From: Nemertoderma westbladi | Taxonomy: Eukaryota > Xenacoelomorpha > Nemertodermatida > Nemertodermatidae | Direction of reading: 5' to 3' | DNA length: 64,000 bases | Assembly (NCBI GenBank): GCA_032718475.1 | Contig: JAUCBJ010006703.1 | Span: 1 to 64,000 of the forward strand | Shown here: piece by piece, positions 1 through 13,391 of the stretch | Layout: each line of letters starts with the position of its first letter | Position numbering within the stretch: position 1 is the first letter of the stretch | Translations under genes and position numbers: made by a program | The notes under the pieces: model-generated | The model's database searches: none | Told to the model about the DNA's origin: nothing | What the model saw: only the letters and a program-made list of their open reading frames with translations

Positions 1-1017
1 GATCCAGTACAGAAGGGCGTGCAGTTGCATAACGATCCAGTACAGAAGGGCGTACAGTTGCATAATGATCCAGTACAGAAGGGCGTACAGTTGCATAATG
101 ATCCAGTACAGAAGGGCGTACAGTTGCATAATGATCCAGTACAGAAGGGCGTACAGTTGCATAATGATCCAGTACAGAAGGGCGTACAGTTGCATAATGA
201 TCCAGTACAGAAGGGCGTACAGTTGCATAATGATCCAGTACAGAAGGGCGTACAGTTGCATAATGATCCAGTACAGAAGGGCGTACAGTTGCATAATGAT
301 CCAGTACAGAAGGGCGTGCAGTTGCATAACGATCCAGTACAGAAGGGCGTACAGTTGCATAATGATCCAGTACAGAAGGGCGTACAGTTGCATAATGATC
401 CAGTACAGAAGGGCGTACAGTTGCATAATGATCCAGTACAGAAGGGCGTACAGTTGCATAATGATCCAGTACAGAAGGGCGTACAGTTGCATAATGATCC
501 AGTACAGAAGGGCGTGCAGTTGCATAACGATCCAGTACAGAAGGGCGTGCAGTTGCATAACGATCCAGTACAGAAGGGCGTACAGTTGCATAATGATCCA
601 GTACAGAAGGGCGTGCAGTTGCATAACGATCCAGTACAGAAGGGCGTACAGTTGCATAATGATCCAGTACAGAAGGGCGTACAGTTGCATAATGATCCAG
701 TACAGAAGGGCGTACAGTTGCATAATGATCCAGTACAGAAGGGCGTACAGTTGCATAATGATCCAGTACAGAAGGGCGTGCAGTTGCATAACGATCCAGT
801 ACAGAAGGGCGTACAGTTGCATAATGATCCAGTACAGAAGGGCGTACAGTTGCATAATGATCCAGTACAGAAGGGCGTACAGTTGCATAACGATCCAGTA
901 CAGAAGGGCGTACAGTTGCATAACGATCCAGTACAGAAGGGCGTACAGTTGCATAATGATCCAGTACAGAAGGGCGTACAGTTGTATAATGATCCAGTAC
1001 AGAAGGGCGTACAGTTG

Positions 1018-4000
1018 CAAAATGATCCAGATTGTAAATGATCCAGTACAGAAGGGCGTACAGTTGCAAAATGATCCAGACAACTTGGTACAGTTGCATA
1101 ATGATCCAGTACAGAAGGGCGTGCAGTTGTATAATGATCCAGTACAGAAGGGCGTACAGTTGCAAAATGATCCAGACAACTTGGTACAGTTGCATAATGA
1201 TCCAGTACAGAAGGGCGTGCAGTTGTATAATGATCCAGTACAGAAGGGCGTGCAGTTGCATAATGATCCAGTACAGAAGGGCGTGCAGTTGTATAATGAT
1301 CCAGTACAGAAGGGCGTACAGTTGCATAATGATCCAGTACAGAAGGGCGTACAGTTGCATAATGATCCAGTACAGAAGGGCGTGCAGTTGTATAATGATC
1401 CAGTACAGAAGGGCGTGCAGTTGCATAACGATCCAGTACAGAAGGGCGTACAGTTGCATAATGATCCAGTACAGAAGGGCGTAAAGTTGCATAATGATCC
1501 AGTACAGAAGGGCGTACAGTTGTATAATGATCCAGTACAGAAGGGCGTACAGTTGCAAAATGATCCAGACAACTTGGTACAGTTGCATAATGATCCAGTA
1601 CAGAAGGGCGTGCAGTTGTATAATGATCCAGTACAGAAGGGCGTGCAGTTGTATAATGATCCAGTACAGAAGGGCGTGCAGTTGTATAATGATCCAGTAC
1701 AGAAGGGCGTACAGTTGCATAATGATCCAGTACAGAAGGGCGTACAGTTGCATAATGATCCAGTACAGAAGGGCGTGCAGTTGCATAATGATCCAGTACA
1801 GAAGGGCGTGCAGTTGCATAACGATCCAGTACAGAAGGGCGTACAGTTGCATAATGATCCAGTACAGAAGGGCGTAAAGTTGCATAATGATCCAGTACAG
1901 AAGGGCGTACAGTTGTATAATGATCCAGTACAGAAGGGCGTACAGTTGCATAATGATCCAGTACAGAAGGGCGTACAGTTGCATAATGATCCAGTACAGA
2001 AGGGCGTGCAGTTGCATAACGATCCAGTACAGAAGGGCGTACAGTTGTATAATGATCCAGTACAGAAGGGCGTACAGTTGCATAATGATCCAGTACAGAA
2101 GGGCGTACAGTTGCATAATGATCCAGTACAGAAGGGCGTGCAGTTGCATAACGATCCAGTACAGAAGGGCGTACAGTTGTATAATGATCCAGTACAGAAG
2201 GGCGTAAAGTTGCATAATGATCCAGTACAGAAGGGCGTACAGTTGTATAATGATCCAGTACAGAAGGGCGTACAGTTGCATAATGATCCAGTACAGAAGG
2301 GCGTGCAGTTGCATAACGATCCAGTACAGAAGGGCGTACAGTTGTATAATGATCCAGTACAGAAGGGCGTAAAGTTGCATAATGATCCAGTACAGAAGGG
2401 CGTACAGTTGTATAATGATCCAGTACAGAAGGGCGTAAAGTTGCATAATGATCCAGTACAGAAGGGCGTACAGTTGCATAATGATCCAGTACAGAAGGGC
2501 GTACAGTTGCAAAATGATCCAGTACAGAAGGGCGTACAGTTGTATAATGATCCAGTACAGAAGGGCGTACAGTTGCATAATGATCCAGTACAGAAGGGCG
2601 TACAGTTGTATAATGATCCAGTACAGAAGGGCGTACAGTTGCAAAATGATCCAGTACAGAAGGGCGTGCAGTTGCATAACGATCCAGTACAGAAGGGCGT
2701 ACAGTTGTATAATGATCCAGTACAGAAGGGCGTAAAGTTGCATAATGATCCAGTACAGAAGGGCGTGCAGTTGCATAACGATCCAGTACAGAAGGGCGTA
2801 CAGTTGTATAATGATCCAGTACAGAAGGGCGTACAGTTGCATAATGATCCAGTACAGAAGGGCGTACAGTTGTATAATGATCCAGTACAGAAGGGCGTAA
2901 AGTTGCATAATGATCCAGTACAGAAGGGCGTACAGTTGCATAATGATCCAGTACAGAAGGGCGTGCAGTTGCATAACGATCCAGTACAGAAGGGCGTACA
3001 GTTGTATAATGATCCAGTACAGAAGGGCGTGCAGTTGCATAATGATCCAGTACAGAAGGGCGTGCAGTTGCATAACGATCCAGTACAGAAGGGCGTAAAG
3101 TTGCATAATGATCCAGTACAGAAGGGCGTACAGTTGCATAATGATCCAGTACAGAAGGGCGTACAGTTGCATAATGATCCAGTACAGAAGGGCGTGCAGT
3201 TGCATAACGATCCAGTACAGAAGGGCGTACAGTTGTATAATGATCCAGTACAGAAGGGCGTACAGTTGCATAATGATCCAGTACAGAAGGGCGTACAGTT
3301 GTATAATGATCCAGTACAGAAGGGCGTACAGTTGCATAATGATCCAGTACAGAAGGGCGTGCAGTTGCATAACGATCCAGTACAGAAGGGCGTACAGTTG
3401 TATAATGATCCAGTACAGAAGGGCGTACAGTTGCATAATGATCCAGTACAGAAGGGCGTGCAGTTGTATAATGATCCAGTACAGAAGGGCGTGCAGTTGC
3501 ATAACGATCCAGTACAGAAGGGCGTACAGTTGCATAATGATCCAGTACAGAAGGGCGTGCAGTTGCATAATGATCCAGTACAGAAGGGCGTACAGTTGTA
3601 TAATGATCCAGTACAGAAGGGCGTACAGTTGCATAATGATCCAGTACAGAAGGGCGTACAGTTGTATAATGATCCAGTACAGAAGGGCGTAAAGTTGCAT
3701 AATGATCCAGTACAGAAGGGCGTACAGTTGCATAATGATCCAGTACAGAAGGGCGTACAGTTGCAAAATGATCCAGTACAGAAGGGCGTACAGTTGCATA
3801 ATGATCCAGTACAGACGGGCGTACAGTTGTATAATGATCCAGTACAGAAGGGCGTAAAGTTGCATAATGATCCAGTACAGAAGGGCGTACAGTTGCATAA
3901 TGATCCAGTACAGAAGGGCGTACAGTTGCATAATGATCCAGTACAGAAGGGCGTGCAGTTGCATAACGATCCAGTACAGAAGGGCGTACAGTTGTATAAT

Positions 4001-5850
4001 GATCCAGTACAGAAGGGCGTACAGTTGCATAATGATCCAGTACAGAAGGGCGTACAGTTGTATAATGATCCAGTACAGAAGGGCGTACAGTTGCATAATG
4101 ATCCAGTACAGAAGGGCGTGCAGTTGCATAACGATCCAGTACAGAAGGGCGTACAGTTGTATAATGATCCAGTACAGAAGGGCGTAAAGTTGCATAATGA
4201 TCCAGTACAGAAGGGCGTGCAGTTGTATAATGATCCAGTACAGAAGGGCGTGCAGTTGCATAACGATCCAGTACAGAAGGGCGTACAGTTGCATAATGAT
4301 CCAGTACAGAAGGGCGTGCAGTTGCATAATGATCCAGTACAGAAGGGCGTACAGTTGTATAATGATCCAGTACAGAAGGGCGTGCAGTTGCATAACGATC
4401 CAGTACAGAAGGGCGTACAGTTGCATAATGATCCAGTACAGAAGGGCGTACAGTTGTATAATGATCCAGTACAGAAGGGCGTACAGTTGTATAATGATCC
4501 AGTACAGAAGGGCGTACAGTTGTATAATGATCCAGTACAGAAGGGCGTGCAGTTGCATAACGATCCAGTACAGAAGGGCGTACAGTTGCATAACGATCCA
4601 GTACAGAAGGGCGTACAGTTGCATAACGATCCAGTACAGAAGGGCGTACAGTTGCATAATGATCCAGTACAGAAGGGCGTACAGTTGCATAATGATCCAG
4701 TACAGAAGGGCGTACAGTTGTATAATGATCCAGTACAGAAGGGCGTACAGTTGCATAATGATCCAGTACAGAAGGGCGTACAGTTGCATAACGATCCAGT
4801 ACAGAAGGGCGTACAGTTGCATAACGATCCAGTACAGAAGGGCGTACAGTTGCATAATGATCCAGTACAGAAGGGCGTGCAGTTGCATAACGATCCAGTA
4901 CAGAAGGGCGTACAGTTGTATAATGATCCAGTACAGAAGGGCGTAAAGTTGCATAATGATCCAGTACAGAAGGGCGTACAGTTGTATAATGATCCAGTAC
5001 AGAAGGGCGTACAGTTGTATAATGATCCAGTACAGAAGGGCGTACAGTTGCAAAATGATCCAGATTGTAAATGATTCAGTACAGAAGGGCGTACAGTTGC
5101 AAAATGATCCAGACAACTTGGTACAGTTGCATAATGATCCAGTACAGAAGGGCGTGCAGTTGTATAATGATCCAGTACAGAAGGGCGTACAGTTGCAAAA
5201 TGATCCAGACAACTTGGTACAGTTGCATAATGATCCAGTACAGAAGGGCGTGCAGTTGTATAATGATCCAGTACAGAAGGGCGTGCAGTTGTATAATGAT
5301 CCAGTACAGAAGGGCGTGCAGTTGTATAATGATCCAATACAGAAGGGCGTACAGTTGCATAATGATCCAGTACAGAAGGGCGTACAGTTGCATAATGATC
5401 CAGTACAGAAGGGCGTGCAGTTGTATAATGATCCAGTACAGAAGGGCGTGCAGTTGCATAACGATCCAGTACAGAAGGGCGTACAGTTGCATAATGATCC
5501 AGTACAGAAGGGCGTAAAGTTGCATAATGATCCAGTACAGAAGGGCGTACAGTTGTATAATGATCCAGTACAGAAGGGCGTACAGTTGCATAATGATCCA
5601 GTACAGAAGGGCGTGCAGTTGCATAATGATCCAGTACAGAAGGGCGTACAGTTGCATAATGATCCAGTACAGAAGGGCGTGCAGTTGCATAACGATCCAG
5701 TACAGAAGGGCGTACAGTTGTATAATGATCCAGTACAGAAGGGCGTGCAGTTGTATAATGATCCAGTACAGAAGGGCGTGCAGTTGCATAACGATCCAGT
5801 ACAGAAGGGCGTACAGTTGCATAATGATCCAGTACAGAAGGGCGTAAAGT
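1018..5850. repeat. 4,033-bp higher-order duplication inside the left array
   Basis: The unusual partial unit (AATGATCCAGATTGTAAATG) at about 1021-1040 recurs at about 5054-5073, and the following order of 33-bp, 30-bp, H/Y-variant and AAG-variant units is nearly the same for at least 850 bp (about 1018-1880 versus 5051-5850). The offset is 4,033 bp. The second copy differs by point changes, for example GATTCAG for GATCCAG at the partial unit. Similarity fades after about 5850, so this is an older segmental duplication within the array rather than a regular period. Confidence 0.8.
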
Positions 5851-8800
5851 TGCATAATGATCCAGTACAGAAGGGCGTACAGTTGTATAATGATCCAGTA
5901 CAGAAGGGCGTGCAGTTGTATAATGATCCAGTACAGAAGGGCGTGCAGTTGCATAACGATCCAGTACAGAAGGGCGTACAGTTGCATAATGATCCAGTAC
6001 AGAAGGGCGTAAAGTTGCATAATGATCCAGTACAGAAGGGCGTACAGTTGTATAACGATCCAGTACAGAAGGGCGTACAGTTGTATAATGATCCAGTACA
6101 GAAGGGCGTGCAGTTGTATAATGATCCAGTACAGAAGGGCGTGCAGTTGTATAATGATCCAGTACAGAAGGGCGTGCAGTTGCATAACGATCCAGTACAG
6201 AAGGGCGTACAGTTGCATAATGATCCAGTACAGAAGGGCGTAAAGTTGCATAATGATCCAGTACAGAAGGGCGTACAGTTGTATAACGATCCAGTACAGA
6301 AGGGCGTACAGTTGCATAATGATCCAGTACAGAAGGGCGTACAGTTGCATAATGATCCAGTACAGAAGGGCGTGCAGTTGTATAATGATCCAGTACAGAA
6401 GGGCGTACAGTTGCATAATGATCCAGTACAGAAGGGCGTGCAGTTGCATAATGATCCAGTACAGAAGGGCGTACAGTTGCATAATGATCCAGTACAGAAG
6501 GGCGTACAGTTGCAAAATGATCCAGTACAGAAGGGCGTACAGTTGTATAATGATCCAGTACAGAAGGGCGTGCAGTTGCATAATGATCCAGTACAGAAGG
6601 GCGTACAGTTGCATAATGATCCAGACAACTTGGTACAGTTGCATAATGGTCCAGTACAGAAGGGCGTACAGTTGCATAATGGTCCAGTACAGAAGGGCGT
6701 ACAGTTGTATAACGATCCAGTACAGAAGGGCGTACAGTTGCATAATGATCCAGTACAGAAGGGCGTACAGTTGTATAACGATCCAGTACAGAAGGGCGTA
6801 CAGTTGTATAATGATCCAGTACAGAAGGGCGTACAGTTGTATAATGATCCAGTACAGAAGGGCGTACAGTTGCATAATGATCCAGTACAGAAGGGCGTGC
6901 AGTTGTATAATGATCCAGTACAGAAGGGCGTGCAGTTGTATAATGATCCAGTACAGAAGGGCGTGCAGTTGTATAATGATCCAGTACAGAAGGGCGTACA
7001 GTTGTATAACGATCCAGTACAGAAGGGCGTACAGTTGTATAATGATCCAGTACAGAAGGACGTGCAGTTGCATAATGATCCAGTACAGAAGGGCGTACAG
7101 TTGTATAATGATCCAGTACAGAAGGGCGTACAGTTGTATAATGATCCAGTACAGAAGGGCGTACAGTTGCATAATGATCCAGTACAGAAGGGCGTGCAGT
7201 TGCATAATGATCCAGTACAGAAGGGCGTACAGTTGCATAATGATCCAGTACAGAAGGGCGTGCAGTTGCATAATGATCCAGTACAGAAGGGCGTACAGTT
7301 GCATAATGATCCAGTACAGAAGGGCGTACAGTTGTATAATGATCCAGTACAGAAGGGCGTACAGTTGCATAACGATCCAGTACAGAAGGGCGTACAGTTG
7401 TATAATGATCCAGTACAGAAGGGCGTACAGTTGTATAATGATCCAGTACAGAAGGGCGTACAGTTGCATAATGATCCAGTACAGAAGGGCGTGCAGTTGT
7501 ATAATGATCCAGTACAGAAGGGCGTGCAGTTGTATAATGATCCAGTACAGAAGGGCGTGCAGTTGTATAATGATCCAGTACAGAAGGGCGTACAGTTGCA
7601 TAATGATCCAGTACAGAAGGGCGTACAGTTGTATAATGATCCAGTACAGAAGGGCGTACAGTTGCATAATGATCCAGTACAGAAGGGCGTACAGTTGCAT
7701 AATGATCCAGTACAGAAGGGCGTACAGTTGCATAATGATCCAGTACAGAAGGGCGTACAGTTGCATAATGATCCAGACAACTTGGTACAGTTGCATAATG
7801 GTCCAGTACAGAAGGGCGTACAGTTGCATAATGGTCCAGTACAGAAGGGCGTACAGTTGTATAACGATCCAGTACAGAAGGGCGTACAGTTGCATAATGA
7901 TCCAGTACAGAAGGGCGTACAGTTGCATAACGATCCAGTACAGAAGGGCGTACAGTTGTATAATGATCCAGTACAGAAGGGCGTGCAGTTGCATAATGAT
8001 CCAGTACAGAAGGGCGTACAGTTGCATAATGATCCAGTACAGAAGGGCGTGCAGTTGTATAATGATCCAGTACAGAAGGGCGTGCAGTTGTATAATGATC
8101 CAGTACAGAAGGGCGTGCAGTTGCATAATGATCCAGTACAGAAGGGCGTACAGTTGCATAATGATCCAGTACAGAAGGGCGTACAGTTGCATAATGATCC
8201 AGACAACTTGGTACAGTTGCATAATGGTCCAGTACAGAAGGGCGTACAGTTGCATAATGATCCAGTACAGAAGGGCGTACAGTTGCATAATGATCCAGTA
8301 CAGAAGGGCGTACAGTTGCATAATGATCCAGTACAGAAGGGCGTGCAGTTGTATAATGATCCAGTACAGAAGGGCGTACAGTTGCATAATGATCCAGACA
8401 ACTTGGTACAGTTGCATAATGATCCAGTACAGAAGGGCGTACAGTTGCATAATGATCCAGTACAGAAGGGCGTACAGTTGTATAATGATCCAGTACAGAA
8501 GGGCGTACAGTTGCATAATGATCCAGTACAGAAGGGCGTACAGTTGCATAATGATCCAGTACAGAAGGGCGTACAGTTGCATAATGATCCAGTACAGAAG
8601 GGCGTACAGTTGCATAATGATCCAGTACAGAAGGGCGTGCAGTTGTATAATGATCCAGTACAGAAGGGCGTACAGTTGCATAATGATCCAGTACAGAAGG
8701 GCGTGCAGTTGTATAATGATCCAGTACAGAAGGGCGTACAGTTGCATAATGATCCAGACAACTTGGTACAGTTGCATAATGGTCCAGTACAGAAGGGCGT

Positions 8801-11621
8801 ACAGTTGCATAATGATCCAGTACAGAAGGGCGTACAGTTGCATAATGATCCAGTACAGAAGGGCGTACAGTTGCATAATGATCCAGACAACTTGGTACAG
8901 TTGCATAATGATCCAGTACAGAAGGGCGTACAGTTGCATAATGGTCCAGTACAGAAGGGCGTACAGTTGCATAATGATCCAGTACAGAAGGGCGTACAGT
9001 TGCATAATGATCCAGACAACTTGGTACAGTTGCATAATGGTCCAGTACAGAAGGGCGTACAGTTGCATAATGATCCAGTACAGAAGGGCGTACAGTTGCA
9101 TAATGATCCAGTACAGAAGGGCGTACAGTTGCATAATGATCCAGACAACTTGGTACAGTTGCATAATGGTCCAGTACAGAAGGGCGTACAGTTGCATAAT
9201 GATCCAGTACAGAAGGGCGTACAGTTGCATAATGATCCAGTACAGAAGGGCGTACAGTTGCATAATGATCCAGTACAGAAGGGCGTACAGTTGCATAATG
9301 ATCCAGTACAGAAGGGCGTGCAGTTGTATAATGATCCAGTACAGAAGGGCGTGCAGTTGCATAATGATCCAGTACAGAAGGGCGTACAGTTGCATAATGA
9401 TCCAGACAACTTGGTACAGTTGCATAATGGTCCAGTACAGAAGGGCGTACAGTTGCATAATGATCCAGTACAGAAGGGCGTACAGTTGCATAATGATCCA
9501 GTACAGAAGGGCGTACAGTTGCATAATGATCCAGTACAGAAGGGCGTACAGTTGCATAATGATCCAGTACAGAAGGGCGTACAGTTGTATAACGATCCAG
9601 TACAGAAGGGCGTACAGTTGCATAATGATCCAGTACAGAAGGGCGTGCAGTTGCATAATGATCCAGTACAGAAGGGCGTACAGTTGCATAATGATCCAGT
9701 ACAGAAGGGCGTACAGTTGCATAATGATCCAGACAACTTGGTACAGTTGCATAATGGTCCAGTACAGAAGGGCGTACAGTTGCATAATGGTCCAGTACAG
9801 AAGGGCGTACAGTTGTATAACGATCCAGTACAGAAGGGCGTAAAGTTGCATAATGATCCAGTACAGAAGGGCGTACAGTTGCATAATGATCCAGTACAGA
9901 AGGGCGTACAGTTGTATAACGATCCAGTACAGAAGGGCGTACAGTTGTATAATGATCCAGTACAGAAGGGCGTGCAGTTGTATAATGATCCAGTACAGAA
10001 GGGCGTACAGTTGCAAAATGATCCAGTACAGAAGGGCGTACAGTTGTATAATGATCCAGTACAGAAGGGCGTGCAGTTGCATAATGATCCAGTACAGAAG
10101 GGCGTACAGTTGCATAATGATCCAGACAACTTGGTACAGTTGCATAATGGTCCAGTACAGAAGGGCGTACAGTTGCATAATGGTCCAGTACAGAAGGGCG
10201 TACAGTTGTATAACGATCCAGTACAGAAGGGCGTAAAGTTGCATAATGATCCAGTACAGAAGGGCGTACAGTTGTATAACGATCCAGTACAGAAGGGCGT
10301 ACAGTTGTATAATGATCCAGTACAGAAGGGCGTGCAGTTGTATAATGATCCAGTACAGAAGGGCGTGCAGTTGTATAATGATCCAGTACAGAAGGGCGTG
10401 CAGTTGCATAACGATCCAGTACAGAAGGGCGTACAGTTGCATAATGATCCAGTACAGAAGGGCGTAAAGTTGCATAATGATCCAGTACAGAAGGGCGTAC
10501 AGTTGTATAACGATCCAGTACAGAAGGGCGTACAGTTGCATAATGATCCAGTACAGAAGGGCGTACAGTTGCATAATGATCCAGTACAGAAGGGCGTGCA
10601 GTTGTATAATGATCCAGTACAGAAGGGCGTACAGTTGCATAATGATCCAGTACAGAAGGGCGTGCAGTTGCATAATGATCCAGTACAGAAGGGCGTACAG
10701 TTGCATAATGATCCAGTACAGAAGGGCGTACAGTTGCATAATGGTCCAGTACAGAAGGGCGTACAGTTGCATAATGGTCCAGTACAGAAGGGCGTACAGT
10801 TGTATAACGATCCAGTACAGAAGGGCGTACAGTTGCATAATGATCCAGTACAGAAGGGCGTGCAGTTGCATAACGATCCAGTACAGAAGGGCGTACAGTT
10901 GCATAATGATCCAGTACAGAAGGGCGTGCAGTTGCATAACGATCCAGTACAGAAGGGCGTACAGTTGTATAATGATCCAGTACAGAAGTGCGTAAAGTTG
11001 CATAATGAGCCAGTACAGAAGGGCGTACAGTTGTATAATGATCCAGTACAGAAGGGCGTGCAGTTGTATAATGATCCAGTACAGAATGGCGTACAGTTGC
11101 ATAATGATCCAGTACAGAAGGGCGTACAGTTGTATAATAATCCAGTACAGAAGGGCGTACAGTTGCATAATGATCCAGTCAAGAAGGGCGTACAGTTGCA
11201 TAATGATCCAGTACAGAAGGGCGTGCAGTTGTATAATGATCCAGTACAGAAGGGCGTACAGTTGCATAATGATCCAGACAACTTGGTACAGTTGTATAAT
11301 GATCCAGTACAGAAGGGCGTACAGTTGCAAAATGATCCAGACAACTTGGTACAGTTGCATAATGATCCAGTACAGAAGGGCGTACAGTTGCATAATGATC
11401 CAGTACAGAAGGGCGTACAGTTGTATAATGATCCAGTACAGAAGGGCGTGCAGTTGTATAATGATCCAGTACAGAAGGGCGTACAGTTGCATAATGATCC
11501 AGACAACTTGGTACAGTTGCATAATGATCCAGACAACTTGGTACAGTTGCATAATGATCCAGTACAGAAGGGCGTGCAGTTGCATAATGATCCAGTACAG
11601 AAGGGCGTGCAGTTGCATAAT

Positions 11622-12155
11622 GATCCAGACAACTTGGTACAGTTGCATAATGATCCAGACAACTTGGTACAGTTGCATAATGATCCAGACAACTTGGTAC
11701 AGTTGCATAATGATCCAGACAACTTGGTACAGTTGCATGATGATCCAGACAACTTGGTACAGTTGCATAATGATCCAGACAACTTGGTACAGTTGCATAA
11801 TGATCCAGTACAGAAGGGCGTGCAGTTGCATAATGATCCAGTACAGAAGGGCGTGCAGTTGCATAATGATCCAGACAACTTGGTACAGTTGCATAATGAT
11901 CCAGACAACTTGGTACAGTTGCATAATGATCCAGACAACTTGGTACAGTTGCATAATGATCCAGACAACTTGGTACAGTTGCATAATGATCCAGACAACT
12001 TGGTACAGTTGCATAATGATCCAGACAACTTGGTACAGTTGCATAATGATCCAGACAACTTGGTACAGTTGCATAATGATCCAGACAACTTGGTACAGTT
12101 GCATAATGATCCAGACAACTTGGTACAGTTGCATAATGATCCAGACAACTTGTAG
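11622..12155. repeat. Right edge of left array, dominated by the 30-bp unit
   Basis: Six 30-bp units (11622-11801), two 33-bp units (11802-11867), then nine full 30-bp units and a partial one ending near 12155. These copies are almost identical; one carries CATGATGATCC. Elsewhere the 30-bp unit is a minority scattered singly through the array. After 12155 the repeat stops abruptly and unique AT-rich DNA begins. Confidence 0.9.
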
Positions 12156-12212
12156 ACAGTTGTAATTATTTATTTTGCTGCCTTCCCGATTAAATGATAT
12201 TTAATGAATTGA

Positions 12213-12277
12213 TATGGAAACAAGGTGTACGTACACCTTGTATGGAAACAAGGTGTACGTACACCTTGTATGGAAAC
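12213..12277. repeat. Two tandem copies of a perfect 22-bp palindrome
   Basis: The palindromic core CAAGGTGTACGTACACCTTG lies at 12221-12240, with one more pairing base on each side, and again at 12249-12268. The period is 28 bp, each copy preceded by TATGGAAA and a third TATGGAAAC following at 12269. Each core could form a hairpin or bind a dimeric protein. It lies about 60 bp outside the end of the satellite array. Confidence 0.9.
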
Positions 12278-12523
12278 CACAGCTCCTAAAGCCCCAGTAG
12301 GAAGTTGATATCTGTGACATTTTAATATACTGCCAAACTGAACATTTTACGGTATGGAATCAGTTTAATTGAACACATTGTAAGAGAACCATCAAAACTG
12401 CAAACCCTCTCAGCGAACAGTTATCATTATAATATGGCTAGTTATATATTGGCTTCCGACACGGACACACATACTACACGCCCGCCACCCCCCAGACTTA
12501 TGGAGAACAGCCCCCACAAGACC

Positions 12524-12539
12524 CCCCCCCCCCCCCCCC
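12524..12539. repeat. Poly-C tract (16 C)
   Basis: Uninterrupted run of 16 C on the plus strand in the spacer left of Pgm1, within a C-rich purine-poor stretch (ACCCCCCCC at its 5' side). Confidence 0.9.
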
Positions 12540-13391
12540 ACAACCGAGATAATAGCAGCACAGAGCTGGAATTAATTAATAGGCGCCAGCTGCACTGGTT
12601 CCCTTCCTCACATAGCAACAGAGATGAGATAGATAGTCTCATAGGATTCCAAATGATTTGATTTGATTTTGCCCCTTTGATTTGTAGGTATGTTATTAGA
12701 AACTCATGTTTCTTTTTTAATAAATGGTTCGAAATGCTAATTTAGCATTGCTAGAGTGAACTAAAATATATATTAATAACAGTACCGGTTATTTATTATA
12801 ACTAATATGCATATTATTAAGTAGCACAACAAACTAAATAACATTTCGAATAATGTTATCACTAATAATAGCCTCTACGGCAGCCCAACCAACGAAATAA
12901 TTGGCAAACACTAGTTAGTAAGTCGGGGTTTTTTAAATAAATAACACCAAATATAATCATACTAACTATAAATGGAGCAATAATATTATAGAATAGCTCG
13001 TGGTGTCGTTAAATCCATCTCCATTCACGCAATATGTATAAACATTGTAGACTATTGTACTGTTTGGCCATCACAATGATATGAATGTAATATTTCTTAT
13101 TGGAACGATATTAAAATCAATTTAATCTGAGACTCAGCTCACAGGGAACTAATATACTACTGATGGCGCTGTACTCAATTAATTTGTTGGTATAATTTTG
13201 GATTAAATTGAATTTGTTAATTACATTTAAATATATAACAATAGAAAAATAAATTATGAATACCACCAATAATAATCAATGTACTACGATTTAACGACAG
13301 TGGCAATCTGGACTAGAGCCACTAGACCTGTGTGGAAAACCCCTGACAGTGATAAATGTTACCCTAGAAACCGGACTACTAAGAGAACCAA

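Larger units (their letters stand above)
1..12155. repeat. 33-bp/30-bp satellite array (left array, open at window edge)
   Basis: Continuous head-to-tail array. The main unit is 33 bp and runs from GATCCAGTACAGAAGGGCG to GTTGCATAAT. A second unit of 30 bp shares both ends (GATCCAG... and ...GTACAGTTGCATAAT) but has the core ACAACTTG in place of TACAGAAGGGC. Recurrent single-base variants are GTA/GTG and CAG/AAG in the core, and CAT/TAT/CAA, AAT/AAC and GATCC/GGTCC near the joint. One strand contains two stop-free frames (repeating VQLHNDPVQKG or SCIMIQYRRAY) and the other strand one (MQLYALLYWII). Frames break only at odd-length partial units such as the 16-bp remnant near 1027-1042. No start context, unique sequence or splice structure suggests a gene. 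The array begins before base 1. Lengths in such arrays depend on assembly quality. Confidence 0.97.
12156..13391. other. AT-rich intergenic spacer between satellite and phosphoglucomutase gene
   Basis: No gene recognised. It holds the duplicated palindrome at 12213-12277 and a 16-base C tract at 12524-12539. The 75-codon frame across that C tract has no recognisable protein features. The 3' UTR of the minus-strand phosphoglucomutase gene should lie at its right end; TTTATT at 12792-12797 reads AATAAA on the minus strand and is one possible polyadenylation signal, about 600 bases past the stop. That assignment is weak because the region is AT-rich. Confidence 0.6.

Noticed and set aside
19-12155. 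Very long open frames on both strands of the 33-bp array (up to about 2,400 residues)
   Set aside because: They follow from repeat units of 33 and 30 bp without stops in certain frames; frames are open on both strands at once, there is no unique N or C terminus, and ends fall at odd-length partial units.
12434-12661. 75-codon frame across a C tract
   Set aside because: Low-complexity, dependent on an unstable homopolymer, no homologous features.
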